NCBI GenBank assembly: GCA_022747635.1
Contig: JAKTNV010000002.1
Coordinates: 1,964,001 to 2,028,000 of the forward strand
Reading direction: 5' to 3'
DNA: 64,000 bases
From: Hetaerina americana
Lineage: Eukaryota > Arthropoda > Insecta > Odonata > Calopterygidae
The translations under genes were made by a program, and so were the position numbers. The notes under the pieces were generated by a model that saw only the letters and a list, made by a program, of their open reading frames with translations, was not told where the DNA came from and searched no databases. Positions within the stretch are counted from its first letter, which is position 1. Every line of letters begins with the position of its first letter. Below are positions 32,880 to 41,494 of the stretch, one piece after another.

Positions 32880-33451
32880 TCATTAAAAGTATCTTAATTC
32901 ATTTTATTCTGTCCTAGGAATTAACTGTTGAGTCTTGTAAATTCTCTTCCTAAGTGAATTGTCTTTCACTTGTAATGGCCCTCTGTCTAAGCAACATTTT
33001 GTGATTGAGTTTAAATTTTAGTGCTCTCTGTGTAGAAACTAAGCTATGTGAACTGCATATATATGTATATATGAATGAAACATTCAAGATCAGGCTGGCA
33101 AATGTTGATTATGTATGCATTATTGGTTTTAATAGGGCTACCCACACACATCAGGATAATGATCGGGAAATTCCTGTATAAGTCTTGTAAGAGGTAGAAA
33201 CACAGGTGACTGTCCAATGGTGAGAAAAATTGTAGAAATTCTCTCTTGATTTTATGCATTCTGGAAAAAATCCCTTTTCTCTTGTTCTAACGTTCCCTGT
33301 ACAATCCACGTTGGTGCTCCCTCTGTTGAGTTGCTCATGCTGGAGTCTTCCTCTTCAATGTGTCCCTGTTGAAGTGGCTTGTGTTTGGCACTGCCAGAAT
33401 GTGTTATTTTTACCAATCCCCTCTTAACTTCCGTCAGGTTGTAGTCCGAGG

Positions 33452-33456
<5 letters not shown>
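32880..33456 (-). other. Possible captured host 3' exon or retrocopy upstream of RTE copy D
   Basis: Minus-strand frame of about 65 codons (33445-33252) with balanced, non-repetitive composition: '[20 protein letters not shown]', '[20 protein letters not shown]', '[17 protein letters not shown]', then a stop. About 340 bases of UTR-like sequence follow, with an AATAAA signal at about 32901-32906. Upstream the frame begins inside 'CTCCTCGGACTACAACCT', which closely matches the first bases of the RTE leader, itself bordered by TA repeats. I do not recognise the protein. It could be a host 3' exon joined to RTE sequence, an RTE leader variant, or chance. Confidence 0.3.
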
Positions 33457-33513
<57 letters not shown>

Positions 33514-33588
33514 ATGTATATATATATATATATGTGTATGTATAGGGGATATATATATATATGTGTGTGTGTGTATATATATATACAT

Positions 33589-33670
<82 letters not shown>
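33457..33670. repeat. Long compound (TA)n/(TG)n/(CA)n microsatellite
   Basis: About 210 bases of TA with TG and CA interruptions, partly self-complementary (TGTGTGTG...CACACACA near 33563-33608). All YI-rich frames here are artefacts. Confidence 0.95.
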
Positions 33671-33679
33671 CGATTGTAC

Positions 33680-34914
33680 GGAAAAACTCATACGAGCGGC
33701 ACAATAATGGGCTGACACAACATAACACAAATAGAAAAGAATAGACACATATAAAAGAACACTTACACGGTAAATTGTTCGAGCTTTCGGCCCTCTCAGG
33801 GGCCTTCTTCAAGAGAGACTGAAAATATGCTATGGCTGAGGAGAGGGGAAAGAGCTATGGGCGTGGAGGGGAGGTGTGGAGGGAATGCTGGGAGGGAAAT
33901 TAAATATGGCGGTTAAGGGTGGGAATTTTAAAGGAACGGAAGGATAGTATGTAGGCGGATTCACGAGTTCTCACCTCTATGTTGGTGGCTGAATCAGGTA
34001 GGGATTCTAGGATGCTGAGGGAAAAACACTGGTCGAATGAAAGGTTGTGGGAATTGGCGTGTGAAGGGATAGGAAGAGAAGAGAGTGAGGCAGAATTACA
34101 GGAGTACCGGTGATTATTCATTCGGATAGATAAGGGGGTAATGCATTCACCTATGTAAAAGGAAGTGCAATGTTTGCATGATAAAAGATAAATAATATTT
34201 TTTGAGAGGCAATTAGCGTGGGAACGAGGTGAGGGGGCTATGAGGGGATGTAGGGAGAGGGGAGTAGGCATAATAAGAGGACAGGTTTTACATCGGGGGC
34301 GGTTGCAAGTTGGGGAAATATTGGGAAATTTGTCACGGGGGGGCGCCAAAGGGTTGGTGGATCTCAGAAGGTTTTTGAGATTGGCGGATCGTCTGTATGC
34401 GATAGATGGGCATTGGGGTAGTAAGGATGAGGTCGCGTCATTGTCATGTAAAATTGGAAACAGTTCTTTAAGAAGGGTTTTCAGTCTGTGTGATCCGGGG
34501 TAATAGGTGGTGCAAAGGTTGAGTCCTGCGTCAGATTTGAAGTAGTGAATTTGTTGTTTTGAAGTGAGATGTCTGTGTCAAGAAAGGTGATGGTGGAGTC
34601 TGAAATGGAAGAGGTGAATTTAACCGTGAAAGATGAATTTAAGGCGGATAAGAAATTGTTGAGAGAGTCAGAGCCATGTGTCCAGAGAATAAAAATATCG
34701 TCTATGTAGCGGACCCAGAAAAGAGGTTGAAAGGGTCAGGACGAAAGTGGCAAGATTGAGGAGAAATTCCGTTGAGGGGCGCTGTGGTAGGGGGCTGAAG
34801 TAGTGAATTTGTTGTTTTGAAGTGAGATGTCTGTGTCAAGAAAGGTGATGGTGGAGTCTGTTCTTTTATATGTGTCTATTCTTTTCTATTTGTGTTATGT
34901 TGTGTCAGCCCATT
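33680..34914 (-). mobile_element. Penelope-like element with RT and endonuclease, flanked by inverted repeats
   Basis: A 55-bp inverted repeat (33706-33760 and 34860-34914) encloses a minus-strand coding relic: RT palm from about 34730, endonuclease to 33900, then a terminal block (33813-33783) with TGAAGA-A-stem-GAAAG. The RT part upstream of the YIDD motif is lost. A 65-bp direct repeat (34538-34602, 34796-34860) overlaps the 5' break, so the 5' end was rebuilt by template switching or repair. Microsatellites lie on both sides. Confidence 0.82.
33900..34735 (-). pseudogene. Penelope-like RT (C-terminal part) plus GIY-YIG-type endonuclease
   Basis: The frame reads 'WVRYIDDIFILWTHGSDSLN' (catalytic YIDD motif C, about 34716), 'TITFLDTDISLQNNKFTT', a frameshift near 34530, 'SDAGLNLCTTYYPGSHRLKT', 'SPTCNRPRCKTCPLI' (CxxxxCxxC zinc-binding cysteines), 'NIIYLLSCKHCTSFYIGE' (the IYxx...FYIG endonuclease core), 'TPLSIRMNNHRY' and 'TRESAYILSFRSF'. 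It stops at 33900. In PLEs this fused protein carries out target-primed copying. One frameshift and loss of the N-terminal RT inactivate it. Confidence 0.85.
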
Positions 34915-34985
34915 ATATATATACACACATATATATATATATATACACATACATTTATATGCACATATAAACATGCATATTAAAC
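34915..34985. repeat. (TA)n/(CA)n microsatellite
   Basis: Mixed TA and CA tracts between the PLE and the 3' end of a minus-strand SINE-B. Confidence 0.85.
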
Positions 34986-34988
34986 CAT

Positions 34989-35265
34989 AAACACAGTAAT
35001 CAACCCGAAGGTCGGTTTAGTAGATGATGGTAGAGATCACCCAGTACTAAGCCCTGTACGGCATGTGAAAATTCACACATTAGGGTAGGGGGGCCAGCTC
35101 CTTTCCTTATGCCGGTTATGGTTTCCCAGGAAGATCTGGTACCCGAAAAATAACACAGCTTGGGTGGAGCTGCAGGCGCCCAGAGTTCCTCGCCCGGGAA
35201 TCGAACCCGAGACCTACCGGTCAGCAGTCCAACGCTCTACCCACTGGACTACCGCGACCCATAAA
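34989..35265 (-). mobile_element. tRNA-derived SINE-B, copy 2
   Basis: Complete minus-strand copy: head at 35265-35190 (B box on the minus strand 'GGGTTCGATTCCCGGG'), body landmarks 'GGTACCAGATCTTCCTGGGA' and 'CTACCCTAATGTGTGAAT', and 3' end 'CCGACCTTCGGGTTGATTAC' next to a microsatellite. Confidence 0.85.
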
Positions 35266-36424
35266 CATGCATACCTGTGTTAACATTAAATACATGCTTA
35301 TGCATAGATATTCATTTATTTATTTATCATTTCTTTGGAGACTCTGAGATTATGCAAAAGCAGTTTTATGTCGATCCCCAAAGGTCAAGTACCCCAAAAT
35401 ATCAGATTAATAAACGGGGGATCAGTTAAATGACTTTCATGAAATGGAATGTTTACTATTATCACCCCATTGGCGAGGATGGGCAATTTCTTATCTTCCC
35501 GGAACAATCCGCCAGGGTATTCAACCGGCATATCTGCCATCGCGGGGTCATCTCTCATGGGAAACGACATAAATCCGACCAGAATGCACCAGAATAAGGA
35601 AGGGGCCTCGATTTAATTTCCCGATCAAGACTCAAATTGGCCAATCAGGACGTCTGTTTTTGAGGGGGCCGGGGGGACGGCGTAGCGCACCTATCGCCTC
35701 CCGACTGTTCCGCGCGGCACCAAACCTGCCTCCCTCGGAGGGCACCTCTCGGCGAATCCCCTTGGCAACCATCCCCAAGCGGCGCGGAACGCGTTGAGCG
35801 GTGCAGAGAAAGAGAGGGGGGGTTGAGGGCGCGCGGGGGAGAAGTGGGTCGCTAGAAACAGGACTGGAAAATGAGGAGGAGGTGGGGGGTGAAAATCCTG
35901 TTCCCCGCCGTAGCGCTGCTTCTGCAAGTGCTCAAGGCGGATGATGATCCGCCCCTGGGATCGGGAAACCAGGGGCGGAGCAACATTTCTGTTTGTTCCC
36001 TTCGCGAAGAACGCTCGTGTCGCTGACAACGCCCTCGGGAGACGATCCACGCGAAGGTCGTTCTCTGGAGGGTAAAGGATAACGATCGACAAGGTACAAT
36101 AACACTTGTCTCAGCTCCACCAATGACGAATATTAAAGGAATTTTCAATTTCATTTTCTAGCATTTTGAAACTCACGGGCTGTAACTGTGAAGAACAGCA
36201 CTCATGAAACTTTCTAAGTACGTGGGTTGCTACCGGCAGCTTTCTTAAATAATATCCCAGTAAAGTGCTTTGCACAAGCGTCGGTTCGTGGCTCGTGGGA
36301 GATTTAATGCGACAATTTCATTTGATCAGACAGAAGGCTGTTGATATACAAAATTAGCAGTCAGTGTTAACTCACTCGATGAAGACCTTCGACGATTGGC
36401 GTAAATGTACGCATCAACACGGTG
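35266..36424. other. Unassigned region with CpG-rich island at 35640-36070
   Basis: The island is CpG-rich with overlapping frames on the minus strand, none with a recognisable domain. Flanks are AT-rich. Confidence 0.35.
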
Positions 36425-36480
36425 TGCATTCAACCCCTGCCACACACCATGGCGCTGGCTTCCAGGGTATATTAATGGGG
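36425..36480 (+). mobile_element. CR1-group terminal 3' motif, solo
   Basis: 'CGGTGTGCATTCAACCCCTG', 'CCACACACCATGGCGCTGGC' and 'CAGGGTAT' match the 3' termini of the CR1 copies. Only the last ~55 bases are present. Confidence 0.6.
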
Positions 36481-36888
36481 ATTATTGTTTTGCAGCGAAA
36501 AGCATCAGTCTAAGGGATTGGAAATTGTTTCCATTTCGCAAATGAATAAAATTCGATAAAATAATTACTCCTCAACCATGCGGATTCAATTAACCCGACT
36601 ACAAACCCTGACTCTTCCGTTCGTCTAAAAAAATAAAATTTTAACGCTACAGTGAAATATGAGTGCGCAGGTCAAGGTAATAATATTCAGAACTTATAAA
36701 TGAAACATCATCACGGTTTCCACTAGGGTAGCTGGACCCAACCTTTTGCCAATTATATCTTCCATTTGGTTAAAGCAATGCTTAAATCGATGTTTTTCTA
36801 TACTAACAAATAAATATTTGGGAGATTTTCAGTTTCTTGCACTGGGAGGATAAAAGAGCGGTGGTAACTAAAACTACTTTGGCTTTTC
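36481..36888. other. Unassigned spacer
   Basis: AT-rich with no recognisable element. Confidence 0.4.
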
Positions 36889-37372
36889 AATGCAATAATT
36901 TCAGAGTGAAAAATCATTCGCCTCGACCGGGATTCGAAGCCGGATGCCTCTATGTTCAGTCAGGTGCATTAACCAGTTAAGCTATCGAGGCGTTCTATTA
37001 CACACTGAAATTTTGAGGGCTTTAAAGGAACAAGGTGTTGTGACGAAATGCCGTACATGCAATGTCACAGGCATTCGTACCTGTAGTCGTGCGCGACGCG
37101 CCACATTCCACGAGGTTAAAGCCAACTATTAAACACTTATGTTGTTTATATCTCCCCCACCTCCCCCTTTGAAATCCCCCACAATTTCAGAGTATAATAG
37201 GACGCCTCGATAGCTTAACTGGCTAGAGCACTCAACCGGACATTGAGGGTTCCGGGTTCGAATCCCGGTCAAGGCGAATGATACCCTCTGAAATTATTGC
37301 ATTGAAATGCAAATCAGCGGATGACTCCGCTAAAAGTTACTGTCGCGACATCTACCAAGTTTCTTTTGAATT
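36889..37372. mobile_element. SINE-C composite foldback, copy 1 (two divergent tRNA-like heads)
   Basis: A tRNA-like head on the minus strand (about 36992-36915, B box 'GGCTTCGAATCCCGG') and one on the plus strand (about 37201-37275, B box 'GGGTTCGAATCCCGG') face away from each other. The middle segment (about 37005-37190) matches the middle of copy 2 at 37890-38040. The right head continues to 'GCGGATGACTCCGCTAAAAG' and 'CAAGTTTCTTTTGAATTTAG'. The arms are similar but no longer identical, so it is older than copy 2. Confidence 0.75.
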
Positions 37373-37379
37373 TAGTTAG

Positions 37380-37735
37380 GCTTTGTTTGAATTTCGGCTG
37401 CGTTGGATATCTCGTGAAATCGATCTGATTACCGAATGAGAACGTCCACATCAAAGAGGAGCTAAATCTACAATACATCATCATTAATTAAGTAGCGTAT
37501 CTGGACCATTGGAACTACATAGGTAATCATTCACAAAAAGGTAACCTACAGGTTAAAAATCTCATATAAATCGAAAATAAGTTCTCTCTTGTGGTGGTTT
37601 TAAAAATGCATAATTATTGCGTAACACTAAGATAAAATATGGCACCAAAATAAGATGAAAGATATAAACTAAAAATGTAATATTACGTTTGAAAGATATG
37701 CCCTTAAAAATCTTATAATACCGATATTTTATTTT
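37380..37735 (+). mobile_element. CR1-group retrotransposon 3' region, highly degenerate
   Basis: Weak alignment to the CR1 C-terminal region ('CGTGAAATCGATCTGATTAC', 'AGAGGAGCTAAATCTACA', 'AAGTAGCGTATCTGGACCAT'). It is recognisable only by comparison with the better copies at 18.4, 21.8 and 42.0 kb. Confidence 0.5.
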
Positions 37736-37778
37736 TCACTAGAACGAAAAGAGATGAAAATAAGTTTTAGCGATAGTC

Positions 37779-38312
37779 AATGCAACAATTTCAGAGCGTA
37801 AAAATCATTCGCCTTGACTGGGACTCGAACCCAGATCCCTCAATATCCGGTCGAGTGCTTTAGCCACTTAAGCTACCGAGGCGTCCTCTTAAACTCTGAA
37901 ATTTTGGGGCTTTTAAAGGAACTAGATGTTATGACGAAATACCGTACATACAATGTCACATGCATTCGTAGTCGTGCGCGAGGCGCCACTGTCCACGAGG
38001 TTAAAGCCAACTTTAAACACTTATGGTGTTTTCCCTTTGACAAATTCCAAAGAAACTGCGGGAGATGCCGCAACAGTAACTTTTAACGGAGTCATCCGCT
38101 AATGTGCATTTCAATGCAACAATTAAGAGGACGCCTCGGTAGCTTAAGTGGCTAAAGCACTCGACCGGATATTGAGGGATCTGGGTTCGAGTCCCAGTCA
38201 AGGCGAATGATTTTTACGCTCTGAAATTGTTGCATTGAAATGCACATTAGCGGATGACTCCGTTAAAAGTTACTGTTGCGTTATCTCCCGCAGTTTCTTT
38301 GGAATTTAGCGA
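37779..38312. mobile_element. SINE-C composite foldback, copy 2 (perfect 112-bp inverted heads)
   Basis: Positions 37779-37890 and 38125-38236 are perfect inverted copies (112 bases), each holding a whole tRNA-like head with A box ('TAGCTTAAGTGGCTAAAGC') and B box ('GGGTTCGAGTCCCAG'), oriented away from each other. A second inverted pair (about 38042-38124 and 38222-38306) nests around the right head. The anticodon-arm equivalent and surroundings are shared with copy 1 and the fragments at 23092 and 63724. Inner segment about 37891-38041 is shared with copy 1. Two divergent pol III promoters could transcribe outwards. Confidence 0.85.
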
Positions 38313-38325
38313 TAGTACTTAGAAA

Positions 38326-38595
38326 TGTCGCGGTAGTCCAGGGGGTAGAGCATTGGATTACTGACCGGAGGGTCCTGGGTTCGATTCTTGGGCAAGTCTC
38401 AGGGCACCTGCGGCTGCACCCTAGCTAGATGATTTTTCCGATATCAGATCTTCCTGGGAATCCATTACCGGCTCAGGGAAAGAAACTGACCTCCCTACCC
38501 TGATGTGTGAATTTCACACGCCGTCGGGCTTAGTACTGGGTAAATTCTACCATCACCTACCAAACCGACCTTCGCGTTGATTACTATGTTTATTG
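38326..38595 (+). mobile_element. tRNA-derived SINE-B, copy 3
   Basis: Head 'CGCGGTAGTCCAGGGGGTAG' with B box 'GGGTTCGATTCTTGGG', body 'CAGATCTTCCTGGGAATCC', 'CTACCCTGATGTGTGAAT', end 'CCGACCTTCGCGTTGATTAC'. The 3' end leads into the TA array at 38606. Confidence 0.85.
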
Positions 38596-38601
38596 TGTGT
38601 T

Positions 38602-38605
<4 letters not shown>

Positions 38606-38655
<50 letters not shown>

Positions 38656-38680
38656 TATATATATATACATATATACACAA
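38606..38680. repeat. (TA)n microsatellite
   Basis: About 30 TA units with a few CA interruptions, between SINE-B and the 5' end of RTE copy E. Confidence 0.95.
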
Positions 38681-38768
38681 ACCCCGTCCCCGGACTACAA
38701 CCTTGACGTGGTGGAAGGGCTTCTGCGTTCCGATGACCCCTAGAGCTGTGCTGGCGGGAGTAATAATA

Positions 38769-39521
38769 CGAGGGTCATCCGGAAAGTAGTACCCGTTCGT
38801 GCCGCATGAAGTGCTGACGACGCGAGTAGCCGCTGGACGAGGTCAGATAGCTTCAGTGGCTTGTCTGCCTTCTCTGAGCCAAGTTGCGTGACGCTAGCAT
38901 TGCCTGTGTTGTTTCTGTGATTGTTTACAATGTTTAAAAAAATTGAGAACGCCGCCAGTTGTGAAGTGAGGGCAGTGATTAAATTCCTCAATGCAAGAAA
39001 CGTTCGCCCATGTGATATTCATCGCCAATTAAAGGAGGTGTATGGAGACAATGTAATGGACGAGTCGTCTGTTCGGCGGTGGTGTCGCAACTTCAACATG
39101 GGGAGGGGGAACACACACGACGATGAGCGTTCGGGGAGACCGTCTGTCATTACAGACCAACTGGTGAGCTCAGTTGACGAATTCGTGAGGAACGATCGGC
39201 GCGTCACAATTGATGACATCTGTGAGCATTTTCCCAATGTTTCTCGAACAATTGTTCATGAAATTGTTAAACACCATCTGCATTATGCAAAAATTTGTGC
39301 AAGATGGGTCCCTCGCGTATCTCAATGAGCTGGCGGCGAAGGACTATGCAGCAGGAATACAGAAACTTGTCACACGTTATGACAAATGCCTTAATTTGCT
39401 TGGAGATTATGTTGAGAAGTAGTTTAAAGTATCCTCTTTCAAATAAAATTTTTTATGTTTGTTAATATTTACTTTTGTGTCTTTATTTCACGAACGGGTA
39501 CTACTTTCCGGATGACCCTCG
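38769..39521 (+). mobile_element. 753-bp mariner deletion derivative (family M1, copy 2)
   Basis: Same length, 33-bp perfect terminal repeats and internal joint as copies 1 and 3, flanked by TA on both sides. The only difference from copy 1 noticed by eye is G instead of T at 39136. Nested in RTE copy E, which gives an empty-site comparison in copy D. Confidence 0.95.
38921..39328 (+). CDS. Truncated mariner transposase, HTH domain only (135 aa)
   Basis: Identical in translation to the frame at 29851-30258; the one base difference is silent (the Arg codon of 'ERSGRPS'). Two HTH motifs and a hinge are kept and the catalytic region is absent. The upstream ~150 bases inside the element would have to provide the promoter; no TATA box is obvious there. 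Confidence 0.75.
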   Translation: MFTMFKKIENAASCEVRAVIKFLNARNVRPCDIHRQLKEVYGDNVMDESSVRRWCRNFNMGRGNTHDDERSGRPSVITDQLVSSVDEFVRNDRRVTIDDICEHFPNVSRTIVHEIVKHHLHYAKICARWVPRVSQ

Positions 39522-39870
39522 TAATTGCTCCTGGTAGGGTCACCCATGCCAGATAGGTCGAAGGCTAGGAGCCAGACGAAAGGTAGTCCACGCATCGTCT
39601 GTTCCTCAGTGAGGCGGCTGCAATGGCGTCTGACCCCAGTGGGGCGGCCAGTAAGTGATGGTGTCACGTTAAAAACACTATTGAGGAAGGCAACGGGAAA
39701 TCACTCATTTCAATCAATTATCATTCCCAACTCACCATTCCCATTCCTCACTCATCAATCAATCAATTATCATTCCCAAGATAATAATGATGGACAAAAC
39801 AGAGATTTTGAGTCCTGGCAACCACGGGGCTCGGCCCAATCGGCCGTGTGTCGTGCCCTTCAGCGGGGGC

Positions 39871-41007
39871 CTTTGTGATCAAGTAAGCCTTTGTGATGAA
39901 CAGAAAAAAGCCCCTTCACAAGTATTACTTTCGTATTTGATCGAGTTTCGAATTCCGCACATTTCCTACCGCTACAACGAACTACGCAAAGACAACGAGC
40001 GCCGAGCCATCACGTTCCATTCCCTCCGCTACGAGGAAGACTCGTGCATTGACCACATGGGAGTACACCAACGGGATAAGGGTCTCGTGCGACGTAACAC
40101 TCGGGCAGGAAAAATATTTTAAAATAAAAACGGAGACTGTTTCGTTCGTTTCCATCGCGTCGAAATGTAAACGAGATTACATAAGGGAAACAGTGAGATT
40201 AACACTAGCAGTCTCTCACTCATAGAGGAAGGAGGAATCTTGAAACCCTTCCTACTCGGGGGGGGGGGGGGGCGAAGAGAAGGAAAACAAGCGTCGGAGA
40301 CTTGTTTATGTCCGACGACGCGATGTGTGGAGGCCCTCGTCGGACGCAGTTGAGGCCACTGGGGGGAGGGGGGGTGGGATGGGGCGAGGGGGGGACGTGA
40401 TTAGAAGGAATAATATTGCGAAGGAGGGAAGGCGTCGTTGGCGCGGGACGCAGGGGTAGCAGTAGTAGCACACTTAGGGGGAGAGGGGCGGGGGAGAGAG
40501 ATGAACCAGCCGCCGACAACAACGGAGAAGGCGACGACAGCCCCCTTCGGAGGGGGTGCGGCTGGGAATGCGGGGGTGGGGTGGGAGGGGAGAGAGGATC
40601 CCTTCCCCTCCGCCGGTTAAATTAAGCGGACGCGAATGAGCGCCGGTCTCAATGGCGCTCTCACTACCCCCCGGAGATGCGGGACCCCGCATCCGTCCCA
40701 CTGTGAGAGGGAGGACGCTTTGCCCCCGCCCCCCCCCCCTGGCTAGAGCACTCGCTGAGAATGGGTCGCGGGGTCGTGCGAGGAGGAATGTCCCCCCCCC
40801 CCCTTCCACCCGCCTGGCCCAACCTCGTGTCTCTCCAGGGGTTGAAGACTCCCTCCGGACCACTCCTTCCGACCCCGGGCACAGCTCTGCTCAGGGAGGG
40901 CCCGCTCGACGCCCCGCCCGTCGCGCACCCACTTCCCGAAGTGCGGGGCGCACACCTTGCCTCACTCGTCCGTGGGACGCCGGAGGAATCTATCCAAACT
41001 CGTTGAA
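39871..41007. other. Unassigned region with strong CpG-rich island at 40220-41000
   Basis: The largest CpG-rich island of the window, with a 15-G run (about 40258-40272) and runs of C near 40727-40740 and 40791-40803. Frames are open in several phases on both strands with Pro/Gly/Arg-rich translations. I see no domain, so I leave it without a gene; a promoter or enhancer island is possible. Confidence 0.4.
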
Positions 41008-41190
41008 TAACTGATCGTAACACTTTTCCACTTGATAAAATTTATTTTACGACCGGGTTTGGATGTATTACATCATCATCAGGTAATACATCGAACCCGG
41101 TCGTAAAATAAAAATATTTATCAAGTGGAAAAATTCTACGATCAGTTATTAATTATGTTCGACTTCCACCACATCACGCCTGAATCCACT
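41008..41190. mobile_element. Penelope-like terminal foldback, solo
   Basis: Inverted arms: 'CACTTGATAAA' (41029) to 'TTTACGACCGGGTTTGGATG', and 'ATCGAACCCGGTCGTAAAAT' to 'TTTATCAAGTGG'; the outer 'AACTGATCGTA' and 'TACGATCAGTTA' extend it. On the minus strand the left arm holds CTGATGA-T-GATGT...ACATC-CAAAC, the PLE motif with its G changed to C. The tail 'TTCCACCACATCACGCCTGA' (41164) is a diverged PLE tail. Confidence 0.65.
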
Positions 41191-41494
41191 CAATTTGTGC
41201 CCAACTCTCGATTGGGGGGCGCCGTGCTGCCTGGCGACCCGAGCAATGCTCACATAGGTCGACTAAAATCTTATGATTGAATTATTGCTTATGCAATCTT
41301 ACATGTCCATAACCGTAATCCATCGCAAAAGTAATCAATGTTATTTTAATTTCTGCTGGTGCGTTATGTCACGATACGCTCGTTCTACAACAAAACACAT
41401 TCGCTCCATAACTGCCTGAAAAATGTTGTGTTCTCAAGAAAAAACATGCGCTGCTGACGATCGCGTCCCTCGAGCACATTCTTCGTATCAAATA

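Larger units (their letters stand above)
38689..39870 (+). mobile_element. RTE-like 5' leader (copy E), split by a mariner
   Basis: Left part 38689-38768 starts at 'TCCCCGGACTACAACCTTGA' and the right part resumes at 39522 ('AATTGCTCCTGGTAGGGTCA'). Together they reproduce the leader of copy D across its 'GGGAGTAATAATTATTGCTC' stretch, so the 753-bp mariner inserted into a TA there. It continues to the start of the endonuclease frame (Met-Met-Asp at about 39787) and ends at about 39870. A short duplication of 'ATCAATTATCATTCCCAA' lies at 39712-39780. Confidence 0.85.

Noticed and set aside
33252..33812. Long YI-rich open frames over TA/CA arrays (also near 6888, 7093, 18909, 33434, 53444 and 53618)
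   Set aside because: They are translations of (TA)n/(CA)n microsatellites. The exon-like part at 33252-33445 is discussed separately.
7218..38236. Real tRNA genes (A and B boxes at 7218, 35195, 37260, 37825, 38190, 63098)
   Set aside because: Each head is fused to a body repeated elsewhere in the window, and several lack complete cloverleaf complementarity as read by eye. They are SINE heads.
40416..41023. Overlapping Gly/Arg/Pro-rich frames in the CpG-rich island as a protein gene
   Set aside because: Open in several phases on both strands, low complexity, containing poly-G and poly-C runs. This is a composition effect.
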